DNA from: Deltaproteobacteria bacterium
GTDB taxonomy: Bacteria; Desulfobacterota; Desulfobacteria; Desulfobacterales; Desulfosarcinaceae
Length of the DNA stretch: 64,000 bases
Assembly: GCA_021824175.1 (NCBI GenBank)
Contig: JAKALP010000027.1
Coordinates: 1-64,000, forward strand
Direction: 5' to 3'
The notes beneath the pieces are model-generated. The model did not search any database. It was not told the DNA's origin and saw nothing but the letters and a program-made list of their open reading frames with translations. The position numbers were made by a program, and so were the translations under genes. This document shows, in pieces, positions 28,358-36,131 of the stretch (position 1 is its first letter; every line of letters starts with the position of its first letter).

Positions 28358-30067
28358 GTGAGAAGTAAAAAGCGACTTGGAGAAATGCTGGTGGAAGCCG
28401 GATTAATGACCGACGAGCAGCTTAAACAGGCGGTCATCGATCATAAGCGCAACAATATGAAGCTGGGCCAATTTCTGGTGCGCGAAGGAATTGTGGGCGG
28501 CAGCCAAATCGCCGACCTCATCTCACGCCAGTTGAAGATCGAAAAATACCATCCGGACAACTATCCCATCGATATGGGGCTGATCGATACCTTGCCTCTG
28601 GAGATGGCCCAGAAATACCAATGCGTCCCGCTGGCCAAAACCAGCTATCTGCTAACTCTGGCCATGACCGATCCCACAGACATCAATGCTTTGGACGCAA
28701 TTGAAGTATATACCAACATGGAAGTGGAACCGGTCATCTGCACCTATCAGGAGTGGAACCATCTGATCGGCACATTATACGGCACCTACTCCACCATGGG
28801 TGGCATGGTCGAAAAGATGGAAGAAATGGAGTACGAACGCCACCTGGAGGGCGAAAAGGAGCGCACCGAACAAGATCTGGAAGTCAAATCTCTGCAGGAT
28901 ATGACCGAAGAGGCGCCGGTGGTAAGACTGGTCAACTCCATTCTCTCCCAAGCCGTGCGGGACGGAGCCAGCGATATTCACATCAGCCCTGAAAAAGAAC
29001 GCGTGCAAGTGCGCTTTCGCGTGGACGGCAAACTCCATGAGGTGCCGGCGCCTCCCAAAGCCATGTACCTGCTGACCGTCTCGCGTTTGAAAATCCTGGC
29101 CAACATGGACATCTCATTGTCCCGCGTGCCCCAGGACGGCCGTTTTACCATTCGCATGGACAACAAAGAAATCAACATCCGGGCCTCCACCATCCCCACC
29201 ATCTACGGTGAAAATCTGGTCCTGCGCTTATTGGACACCAGCAGCGGCGTCTACTCCCTGGAAGAACTGGGCATGAGCGCCACTGATATCGCCAAGCTCG
29301 AAAGCATGATTTTCAAACCCTACGGCATGATTTTGGCCACCGGCCCCACGGGCAGCGGCAAAAGCACGACTCTGTACTCCATCCTCAAGCGCGTCAACCA
29401 GCCCGACATCAATATCATCACCCTGGAAGATCCCGTGGAGTACCGGGTCGCCAAGATCCGTCAGATCCAACTCAACCGCAAAGCGGGCATGACCTTTGCC
29501 AGCGGCCTGCGCGCCATCATGCGCCAGGACCCGGACGTGATCATGGTGGGCGAGACCCGCGATGCCGAAACCGCGGGCATCTCGGTCCAGGCGGCCCTGA
29601 CCGGCCACCGGGTGTTGAGCACGGTGCATACCAATGATGCCGCCGGCGCCATCACCCGCCTGATTGACATGGGCGTCGAACCGTTTCTGGTCTCCTCGGT
29701 CATGCTGGTTTCCATTGCCCAACGCCTGGTGCGCAAAATCTGCCAATACTGCAAAAAGCCCTATGACCCTCCCACCGCAGCCCTGAAATTCTGGGGGCTG
29801 GATCAATATCCCGATGCCAAATTCGCCAAAGGCAGCGGCTGCTATCACTGCATGGACAAGGGCTACAAAGGGCGCACCGGAGTATATGAGATCCTGGTCA
29901 TTGACGAGATGGTGCAGGAGATGATCAATAAACGCAATTCGGCTCAGGAGATCACGAGGGCCATGCAGAAAGAGGGAAAGCTTCGAACCCTTAAAGAGGA
30001 TGCGGCCGATAAAGTGGCGGCCGGCATTACTACTTTGGATGAGGCGGCTTCGGCCGTGATGATGTAA
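28358..30067 (+). CDS. MshE/PilB-type pilus assembly ATPase
   Basis: Cytoplasmic hexameric ATPase that powers pilus extension, 569 residues. The N-terminal MshEN domain (LGEMLVEAGLMTDEQLKQAV ... LPLEMAQKYQCVPL) is present and in relatives binds c-di-GMP. Then come Walker A GPTGSGKST, the Asp box ITLEDPVEYR, Walker B IMRQDPDVIMVGETRD, the His box and the Cys4 zinc site (CQYCKK and CYHCMDKGYKGR). The start is a GTG at 28358 with AGAGG 8 bases upstream. No PilT-like retraction ATPase is in the window. Confidence 0.93.
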   Translation: MRSKKRLGEMLVEAGLMTDEQLKQAVIDHKRNNMKLGQFLVREGIVGGSQIADLISRQLKIEKYHPDNYPIDMGLIDTLPLEMAQKYQCVPLAKTSYLLTLAMTDPTDINALDAIEVYTNMEVEPVICTYQEWNHLIGTLYGTYSTMGGMVEKMEEMEYERHLEGEKERTEQDLEVKSLQDMTEEAPVVRLVNSILSQAVRDGASDIHISPEKERVQVRFRVDGKLHEVPAPPKAMYLLTVSRLKILANMDISLSRVPQDGRFTIRMDNKEINIRASTIPTIYGENLVLRLLDTSSGVYSLEELGMSATDIAKLESMIFKPYGMILATGPTGSGKSTTLYSILKRVNQPDINIITLEDPVEYRVAKIRQIQLNRKAGMTFASGLRAIMRQDPDVIMVGETRDAETAGISVQAALTGHRVLSTVHTNDAAGAITRLIDMGVEPFLVSSVMLVSIAQRLVRKICQYCKKPYDPPTAALKFWGLDQYPDAKFAKGSGCYHCMDKGYKGRTGVYEILVIDEMVQEMINKRNSAQEITRAMQKEGKLRTLKEDAADKVAAGITTLDEAASAVMM

Positions 30068-30201
30068 TTTTAATTTGCGTTCATGGATTTCTCGGCCATG
30101 GAAAGTAAACGAGACCGGTTGGCCTTCTAAGATGAGTGTGAATGCAAATTAAAATTAGTGATGATAAATTTATAGAAGTAGAATAGATCGGTGTTCGTTT
30201 G

Positions 30202-30265
30202 CGTCATTCCCGCGCAGGCGGGAATCCAGTTGCTGCGCTGGATGCCCGCCTGCGCGGGAATGACG
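30202..30265. repeat. REP-like palindrome (CGTCATTCCCGCG family), copy 2
   Basis: Near-perfect inverted repeat with 28-base arms around an 8-base centre, and the same ends as the copy at 26422. It sits in the 276-base gap between mshE and mshG and could attenuate or terminate transcription. Confidence 0.8.
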
Positions 30266-30343
30266 GAAGAAGCTCCCAGAGGCCTGATTAACTGAATATA
30301 AAAATACTATCCTTTAAATTAACAAAAAATATGGACTCCACAC

Positions 30344-31564
30344 ATGCCAACCTATACATACCAAGCCATCAATGAAAACGGCGGCATAGTAAAAGGGACC
30401 ATTGAAGCCGACACCCAGGAGGCCGTAGCCGCCATTTTGTCCGGCAATAATCTCATCCCATCCAGAATCAGGCTTCAAACCGCGGTCAAATCCAGCGCCC
30501 TGATGACCTCCATCGGCCAGCGGTTACGGCCCGTGCGCATGATCGACCTGATCACCTTCACCAAACAGTTCAAGACCATGCTCAAGGCCGGTATCCCCAT
30601 GCTGGTGCTGCTGCAATCCCTGGAAGCCCAAACCGAAGATCCCCGGCTCAAAAAAATTGTCCTGACCATGAGCCATGACATCTCCCAGGGCTCCACCCTG
30701 CACGATGCCTTCAGCCGGCACCCGGATGTCTTCTCCACCCTTTACTGCAGCATGATCCGGGCAGGTGAAACCAGCGGCGCGCTGCCGGAAGTGCTCGACC
30801 GCCTGATCTACATTCTGGAACATGAGCACAAGATCCGCACCGACGTCCGCTCGGCCTTGCAATACCCAATGATTGTGGGCATTTTGTTGGCCGTCTCCTT
30901 CTTTGTACTTCTGACCTATGTCATCCCCAAATTCTCCACCATCTTTCAGCGTTCGGGACTGAAACTGCCCCTGCTCACGCAGATCTGCATCCAGTTCTAT
31001 AATTTCATGGTCCACTATTGGCTCATCTTCATCGCCATTGTCCTTATAGCGGGCATTGCCGTCAGCTATCTGCTCAGAACCGAAGCCGGACGCATGGCCG
31101 CGGACCGCGCCAAGCTCATGCTGCCACTGTTGGGAAAGCTTTTTCAGAAGGCAGCCATGGCCCGTTTTGCCAGTATCTTCTCCATTTTGCAATCCAGCGG
31201 CGTGGCGGTGCTCGAATCCATGCGCATTCTGTCGGGTACCATCAACAATCGCGCCATTGCCGCTGAGTTCGACCAGTTGATGGGCCAGCTGGAAGAGGGG
31301 CGCGGCATTGCCGAACCTTTGCGACAGTCCAAATTTTTCTCACCAATCGTGGTCAATATGATCGCCATCGGAGAGGAGAGCGGCCACCTGGAAGAGATGC
31401 TCAACGACATCGCGGCCCACTATGACTGGGAGCTCTCCTACGCCGTCAAGCGCTTCAGCGACTCCCTGGGCCCCATCCTGATTGTCGGCATGGCGGCCAT
31501 CATCGGCTTCTTTGCCCTGGCCATCTATATGCCCATGTGGGATTTGACCAAGATGGTGAAGTAG
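30344..31564 (+). CDS. MshG/PilC-type inner-membrane platform protein
   Basis: A 406-residue polytopic protein of the GspF/PilC family. It opens PTYTYQAINENGGIVKGTIEADT, has two cytoplasmic GspF domains (FTKQFKTMLKAGIPMLVLLQSLE and MARFASIFSILQSSGVAVLESMRIL) and three membrane helices (about 170-190, 220-240, 375-397). It anchors the assembly ATPase and passes pilins into the fibre. The stop codon shares a base with the GTG start of the next gene. Confidence 0.92.
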   Translation: MPTYTYQAINENGGIVKGTIEADTQEAVAAILSGNNLIPSRIRLQTAVKSSALMTSIGQRLRPVRMIDLITFTKQFKTMLKAGIPMLVLLQSLEAQTEDPRLKKIVLTMSHDISQGSTLHDAFSRHPDVFSTLYCSMIRAGETSGALPEVLDRLIYILEHEHKIRTDVRSALQYPMIVGILLAVSFFVLLTYVIPKFSTIFQRSGLKLPLLTQICIQFYNFMVHYWLIFIAIVLIAGIAVSYLLRTEAGRMAADRAKLMLPLLGKLFQKAAMARFASIFSILQSSGVAVLESMRILSGTINNRAIAAEFDQLMGQLEEGRGIAEPLRQSKFFSPIVVNMIAIGEESGHLEEMLNDIAAHYDWELSYAVKRFSDSLGPILIVGMAAIIGFFALAIYMPMWDLTKMVK

Positions 31565-32901
31565 TGAAAGATATTCGTTTCAACATCAATCTCTACATCA
31601 TCATCCCGCTCATTTTCGCTGGACTCACCATCCTCTCCCTGCTGGTCGCCTATCGATTGACCTATTATTACATCAACTCCGGACATCCGCCAGGCTGGCC
31701 GGTGGCCTTTTGGGGTCTCCTTCTGGTACTGTTCACCCTGGGATGCGGCTTGCTGATGGTGCGATTTCTCATTGAGCCGGTTAAACGCTTCGTTGAGAAA
31801 ACCGAAACCATGGGAGTATTGGGCAAAATTGATCATGAAGCCCCTCCGGCCCCGAAGCTGGCCGAAGCGGAGTTAAGCCGGTTTTCGCGAGTATTTGATC
31901 AGGTCACCGAAATTCTGACCAAAGTAGAGGCCAGGGAACTCTTTCCCAACATAATCGGCCAAAGCCGGCACATGCGCGCCGTGCTCAACCAGATCATCAA
32001 AGTGGCGCCCACTGATTCGGTGGTGCTCATCACCGGTGAAACCGGCACCGGCAAGGAGTTGGTGGCCACCAGCATCCATCGCCACAGCAAGCGCCAGAAT
32101 AAACCTTTTCTGGCCATGAACTGCGCTGCCATCCCCGAGGGCTTGCTGGAAAGCGAGCTGTTCGGCCATGAGAAAGGCGCTTTTACCGGGGCTGACAGAC
32201 GCCGCATCGGCAAATTGGAGCTGGCCCACGAAGGCACCCTCTTTTTGGACGAGATCGGCGATATGCCCCTGGAGACCCAGGCCAAGGTATTGCGCGCCCT
32301 GGAAGAGAAATGCATAGTGCGCGTGGGCGGCTCGGCTCCCATCAAAATCGATGTGCGCTTCATCGCGGCCACCAACAAGGATCTATCGGATCTGGCTAAA
32401 AAGCAGCTCTTCCGGCAAGATCTCTATTACCGCCTCAATGTGTTCGCCCTCCATCTGCCGCCCCTAAGACAGCGAAGGGAAGACATCCCTCTGCTGGCTG
32501 AGCATTTTCTGCATCTGCAGGCCCCAGACAAAAAACTCACCTCAGAAGCCATCCAACTCCTCATGGCCTATGATTGGCCCGGCAATGTGCGCGAATTGCA
32601 GAACGCCATGCAGTCAGCCACAGTCATGGCCGGTCCGGTGATTCAGCCCATCCATCTGCCTGCCATTGTGGGTCAGTGCCAGCCCCAACCGGCATTGCAA
32701 GCGCCTTCAGCGATTGATCCCGCCCAGCCAGCCGATCTGGATCAGCAGCTGTATGATATTGAAAAGAACTTGCTCATCCAGGCGCTGACCCAGTGCCGGG
32801 GAGTTCAGAAGCAGGCAGCCCAACTTTTGGGCATCAAGGAGCGCAGCCTTTGGCATCGCTTGAAAAAGTTTGAAATCGATGCCGGGGCATTTAAATCTTG
32901 A
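31564..32901 (+). CDS. Membrane-bound sigma-54 activator (NtrC-type AAA+, Fis HTH)
   Basis: A 445-residue protein. Two N-terminal membrane helices (about 10-35 and 48-72) lead into a HAMP-like linker. A sigma-54 interaction AAA+ domain (Walker A GETGTGKE; L1 loop GAFTGA; Walker B TLFLDEIGDMP) and a C-terminal Fis-type HTH (RGVQKQAAQLLGIKERSLWHRLKKF) follow. There is no receiver domain, so it is a one-component membrane sensor rather than a PilR. The GTG start at 31564 overlaps the mshG stop by one base. The sigma-54 promoter 390 bases downstream, before the main pilin gene, is its natural target. Confidence 0.88.
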   Translation: MKDIRFNINLYIIIPLIFAGLTILSLLVAYRLTYYYINSGHPPGWPVAFWGLLLVLFTLGCGLLMVRFLIEPVKRFVEKTETMGVLGKIDHEAPPAPKLAEAELSRFSRVFDQVTEILTKVEARELFPNIIGQSRHMRAVLNQIIKVAPTDSVVLITGETGTGKELVATSIHRHSKRQNKPFLAMNCAAIPEGLLESELFGHEKGAFTGADRRRIGKLELAHEGTLFLDEIGDMPLETQAKVLRALEEKCIVRVGGSAPIKIDVRFIAATNKDLSDLAKKQLFRQDLYYRLNVFALHLPPLRQRREDIPLLAEHFLHLQAPDKKLTSEAIQLLMAYDWPGNVRELQNAMQSATVMAGPVIQPIHLPAIVGQCQPQPALQAPSAIDPAQPADLDQQLYDIEKNLLIQALTQCRGVQKQAAQLLGIKERSLWHRLKKFEIDAGAFKS

Positions 32902-33120
32902 ATCACGATTCAGAAAAACGCTCCAGCCACTTATAGATGCCATCGCCTGCTGGTATCGATCCAATAGGCCAATTTATGGCATGATTCTCCACAAAGGGCA
33001 TCTACCCTGCACACCCTGCACAGGCGGACATCCGTGTTCGGGCGCCTTCCGGATCTGGCCGAATCTGAATACTCTCCAACGATTCGGCTGCCCCAACAAA
33101 CCCAAAATCACCACGACTAA

Positions 33121-33167
33121 CCATCAAAACATGAATTATCACCTACAACAATTGTAGTTTTTGATGG
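33121..33167 (+). terminator. Nested hairpin downstream of the sigma-54 activator gene
   Basis: Outer arms CCATCAAAA (33121-33129) and TTTTGATGG (33159-33167) enclose a 6-bp inner hairpin (CTACAA/TTGTAG, 33143-33157) followed by T5. It could end the mshI-to-activator transcript and insulate the pilin promoter. Confidence 0.4.
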
Positions 33168-33288
33168 AGAGCCCCAAATCAGATGGCATCAATAGCAATC
33201 CTGGTAATGCTGCGATTGGACAAATAACACACTGTTACTAATCAATATGGCGTTATCGAAAAATGGAATTGCAGCCTTCGCCATTTTA

Positions 33289-33304
33289 TGGCATGTTAAG
33301 TGCA
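33289..33304 (+). promoter_or_regulatory. Sigma-54 promoter of the major prepilin gene
   Basis: TGGCATG-TTAA-GTGCA has the invariant GG and GC ten bases apart and matches 10 of 12 consensus positions. The expected start point is about 12 bases further on, near 33315, leaving a leader of about 50 bases before the ATG at 33366. The adjacent gene encodes a sigma-54 activator. The rest of the 464-base gap 32902-33365 shows a nested hairpin (33121-33167) and no gene. Confidence 0.65.
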
Positions 33305-33365
33305 TGGCCATTAACGATTTAATTAGCCTTTTGAACCTAACTTTTCAATTTTTGGAGCATTGAAA

Positions 33366-33818
33366 ATGACCCTCCGTAAAAAATCAGCTCTGAGCAGTGA
33401 CGCCGGTTTTACCCTTCTGGAAATCATTGCGGTCTTGGTTATCTTGAGCATTTTGGCTGTCGTGGCAGTTCCAAAATACTTCGATCTGCAGACACAAGCG
33501 CGCACGAATGCAATGAATACTGCGATGGCCGAAGCCATTGGCAGGGTCAACAGCTATTTTGCCTCGCAAGTTTTAAGTGGTGTGCTTCCTCAAAATATAC
33601 AATACACCACAACTACTGTCGGCGGCGATCCTGCAACCATACCACCCGGCCAATACAATATGGGTGACTTTGAACTAACCGTGGTGGGAGTCACCGGCAC
33701 TGAAATAACCCTTCGCGTCACACCGCATGCTACGGCCTTTACAGGCACTGCCCCACTTGAAAGAACAATCCCAATACCTGGAATGCCAACAGGACCAACA
33801 CCCACACCTGGACCATAA
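33366..33818 (+). CDS. Major type IV prepilin (MshA/MshB-like)
   Basis: A 150-residue type IVa prepilin. The basic leader (MTLRKKSALSSDAG) is cut before FTLLE, giving Phe1 and the essential Glu5, followed by a hydrophobic helix (IIAVLVILSILAVVAVPKYFDL). The globular part is short and ends in a Pro/Thr/Gly tail with no C-terminal disulfide pair. GGAG lies 8 bases before the ATG; an in-frame TTG lies 6 bases upstream. It has its own sigma-54 promoter and a strong terminator, consistent with high expression as the main subunit. Confidence 0.88.
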   Translation: MTLRKKSALSSDAGFTLLEIIAVLVILSILAVVAVPKYFDLQTQARTNAMNTAMAEAIGRVNSYFASQVLSGVLPQNIQYTTTTVGGDPATIPPGQYNMGDFELTVVGVTGTEITLRVTPHATAFTGTAPLERTIPIPGMPTGPTPTPGP

Positions 33819-33890
33819 ATTGTTAGGCAACACCTTTTTAGTGATTTAATAATTATTTTGATAAAAATGATACACCAATGTCTTCTCCGG

Positions 33891-33920
33891 AAAGGCGGCC
33901 GATAAATTTTGGCCGCCTTT
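33891..33920 (+). terminator. Rho-independent terminator after the major prepilin gene
   Basis: A perfect 10-bp stem AAAGGCGGCC/GGCCGCCTTT with a 10-base loop is followed by a T-run. It lies about 75 bases past the pilin stop and makes the pilin gene a separate transcription unit. Confidence 0.85.
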
Positions 33921-34038
33921 TTTCCTTTTGAACAAAGATCCAATTCAATTTAATAAATCTCTGCTCGATATCTCCTCGATTGGGCTCAAGGTCAGCTTCC
34001 TTATTTCAATCCATTTAGCTATTTGGTATTTAGAAATA

Positions 34039-34551
34039 ATGCAAAGCAACCGACGAAAAAGAAGCTATGGCTTCACAATCCTGGAAGTTCTCCTCACTCT
34101 GGTTTTGATCTCAATTTTTGCGGCTGTGGCGGTGATGCGCCAGCCCCCACCCGATGTCTCGCTAAAGGCCGGCGCGGAGCAGCTCAAATCCCACCTGCGT
34201 TACGCCCAAACAATGGCTATGAATGCAGCTACCCCTTGGGGTATCCGGCTTTCTGCGGGGGTCTACTCCCTGTTTCAGTGCAGCCCCACCGTTAGCGTGA
34301 TTGATTGCGCTGCCAATAGTGCCAATTGGCGCATCCTGCCGGGTGAATCCCAAACCAATGTGGACTATCTGGTTCAAAAGGCCGTTACCATTACCCAAGG
34401 AGATTTTATCGTAAGCTTTGACAGTTGGGGCCGGCCCATCATTCAGACCGGCGCCCTGGCCTTTTCGTCGGGTGAGGCGGCCGTGACCCTGGCCAAATCT
34501 GATCAAACGGAAACCCTTTCCATTGTTGAAAATACAGGCTTCGTCCATTGA
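34039..34551 (+). CDS. MshC/GspH-like minor prepilin
   Basis: A 170-residue prepilin with leader MQSNRRKRSYG cut before FTILE (Glu5 present), a hydrophobic helix (VLLTLVLISIFAAVAV) and a GspH-type body (LKAGAEQLKSHLRYAQTMAMNAATPWGIRL). GspH-like subunits sit at the pilus or pseudopilus tip. The frame opens at 33928, but the ATG at 34039 gives a normal leader. Position after the main pilin matches mshC. Confidence 0.82.
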   Translation: MQSNRRKRSYGFTILEVLLTLVLISIFAAVAVMRQPPPDVSLKAGAEQLKSHLRYAQTMAMNAATPWGIRLSAGVYSLFQCSPTVSVIDCAANSANWRILPGESQTNVDYLVQKAVTITQGDFIVSFDSWGRPIIQTGALAFSSGEAAVTLAKSDQTETLSIVENTGFVH

Positions 34552-34584
34552 AAATCGGCGCCACGCAGCGCATCAGGAAGAAAT

Positions 34585-35163
34585 ATGGCGGCTTTATTAT
34601 CACCACAGAGAACACAGAGGGCACAGAGGGTATTTTACAAGGGACGATTCTCTGTGTTCTCTGTGTCCTCTGTGGTGCAAATCAAATGCATCAAAATAAT
34701 CAATCGCCGCGAGTCCACCCTACTGACTTTATTCAACTCACGCGGCTTCACCCTCATCGAGATCATCGTGGCCATTATCATATCGGCCGTCCTGGCCACC
34801 ATCCTGGCCCAGGTGGTATCCAATTCCAACGCCCGCAGCTATGCCCCGCTGCAAACGGTGAATGAAAATCTGGCGTTGCGGGCGGTGATGGAGAACATCA
34901 CGGCGGACCATCGTTTTCTGACAAAAAATTATCCTGATCCTCTGACGACCTTGAGCAGTAAAATAGCCTCCGGCGCCTATTGGAACGTGGCTACAGTCAC
35001 CAATGGCATACGCATCACGGCCATTGACAATGGATGTATCACCCTGGACACGACCAATGGCGAAGCCTCGGTGACATGCTCGACGGCCGGTGCTATGCTT
35101 AAGGTGACCATAGCGGTGCAAAACAATTCGGGGCATCGGTTGACGGCCCTCTTTACGCGATAA
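34585..35163 (+). CDS. MshD-like minor prepilin with unclear start
   Basis: The mature part begins FTLIE (Glu5 present) after NSRG and has a hydrophobic helix (IIVAIIISAVLATILAQVV) and a short body with a CIT...VTC Cys pair. The region upstream of the cleavage site in this frame is occupied by the palindromic CACAGAG element (34601-34677), so the annotated ATG at 34585 would give a leader of about 53 residues. A GTG near 34673 would give a more normal leader, but no ribosome site marks it. Position matches mshD. Confidence 0.65.
   Translation: MAALLSPQRTQRAQRVFYKGRFSVFSVSSVVQIKCIKIINRRESTLLTLFNSRGFTLIEIIVAIIISAVLATILAQVVSNSNARSYAPLQTVNENLALRAVMENITADHRFLTKNYPDPLTTLSSKIASGAYWNVATVTNGIRITAIDNGCITLDTTNGEASVTCSTAGAMLKVTIAVQNNSGHRLTALFTR
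34601..34677. repeat. CACAGAG palindromic repeat, copy 1
   Basis: Element with inverted ends CACCACAGAG/CTCTGTGGTG and internal ACACAGAGG/TCTGTGTTCTCTG repeats. It belongs to a family with copies at 44718 and 47373. It lies across the leader region of the MshD-like gene. Confidence 0.8.
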
Positions 35164-35220
35164 GATGAGATGATGTGGTGACGATCAGGGACAAAATAAT
35201 GGCCATACCGGCGGAATTCC

Positions 35221-35430
35221 CCCTCACCCCGGCCCTCTCCCCGAAGGGAGAGGGAGCGCTTTTACGCGCGTTCAGTGGTATCCCTCATTCCCTCGCTCCG
35301 CGAGGGAATACATATCTTCGCCATGCTGTCCCCGCGCAAGAGCATGGGAGCAAGAGGAATATACCGTTTGTACTATTGGATTCACGGGCAGGTGCTCCCT
35401 CTCCCCTGGGGGAGAGGGCCGGGGTGAGGG
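35221..35430. repeat. 210-bp element with 22-bp perfect terminal inverted repeats
   Basis: Ends 35221-35242 and 35409-35430 are exact reverse complements (CCCTCACCCCGGCCCTCTCC and its mirror, plus two bases). An inner hairpin (ATTCCCTCGC/GCGAGGGAAT, 35287-35309) lies inside. In frame it reads LTPALSPKGEG and SPLGERAGVRG, peptides often seen as mistranslated repeat DNA in annotations. It resembles a MITE or REP-doublet and has no gene of its own. Confidence 0.8.
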
Positions 35431-35510
35431 GACTTCCCTGCCCTTTAAGCGGCATATCGAATTTTTATCCATCCCTTTCTGTTTCACCGACGCACCTTGT
35501 CCCATGCGAT

Positions 35511-36131
35511 GTGCCGGTCGGAGATGACCTTAATGACCGCGGTTCCTTTTTCTCCAATGCTGGTTTCACCCTCATCGAAATGATCGCGGCCCTGGCCCTG
35601 ATGGCCGTGCTGACAGCCGTGTTCGGCATGGGGCTGGTGGCAGCCATGCAAAGCTTTGACTTCAGCCGGACCAATGTGGAGGTGGTCCAGAAGGGCCAAT
35701 TGGCCATGGCCCGCATGAGTCGTGAGCTGTCCGAAGTGACCGATGTCATCAATCTCAACATTGGCCCGGACCCATTCATCATCTATGAACGGGTGGAGGA
35801 TTCCAGCGGCGTACCGGTCGTGAACCGCTTGGGCCTGCATTACAACAGCGCCGATCACAGCCTGCGGCTCTACTTAAACCCGCCAGATACCAATACCTTG
35901 GATGCCAGCACAATTTCCCAGGGCCGGGTACTGGTGGACGGTATCCAGACCTTTACCCTTCAATATTTCAACGGCAAAACACCGTTAACCACATGGCCCT
36001 TTGATTTACGTCAATTGTCCACCATCCAAATCAATCTGGAGTTGAACCGGCCCGACGCGCCCGCCCAGCCCCAGCGCTTTAACACCCTGGTCTTTTTGCG
36101 CAACACTCCGAACCAAGGCGGTGCCCGATGA
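35511..36131 (+). CDS. MshO/GspJ-like minor prepilin
   Basis: The mature part starts FTLIE after SNAG (Glu5 present), with the helix MIAALALMAVLTAVFGMGLV and a GspJ/PilW-like body of about 180 residues. The open frame reaches back to 35175 through the 210-bp repeat. The GTG at 35511 is proposed because it gives a leader of about 20 residues and excludes the repeat, but no ribosome site supports it firmly. The 3' end overlaps the next gene by ATGA. Confidence 0.65.
   Translation: MPVGDDLNDRGSFFSNAGFTLIEMIAALALMAVLTAVFGMGLVAAMQSFDFSRTNVEVVQKGQLAMARMSRELSEVTDVINLNIGPDPFIIYERVEDSSGVPVVNRLGLHYNSADHSLRLYLNPPDTNTLDASTISQGRVLVDGIQTFTLQYFNGKTPLTTWPFDLRQLSTIQINLELNRPDAPAQPQRFNTLVFLRNTPNQGGAR

Noticed and set aside
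34601-35430. A CRISPR array suggested by the repeated AG/CT-rich and GC-rich motifs.
   Set aside because: The repeats are palindromic, irregular in spacing and not separated by uniform spacers, and no cas genes are present.
35175-35510. The upstream 112 codons of the GspJ-like gene as real protein.
   Set aside because: This stretch is mostly the palindromic repeat and gives the LTPALSPKGEG-type peptides that mark translated repeat DNA.
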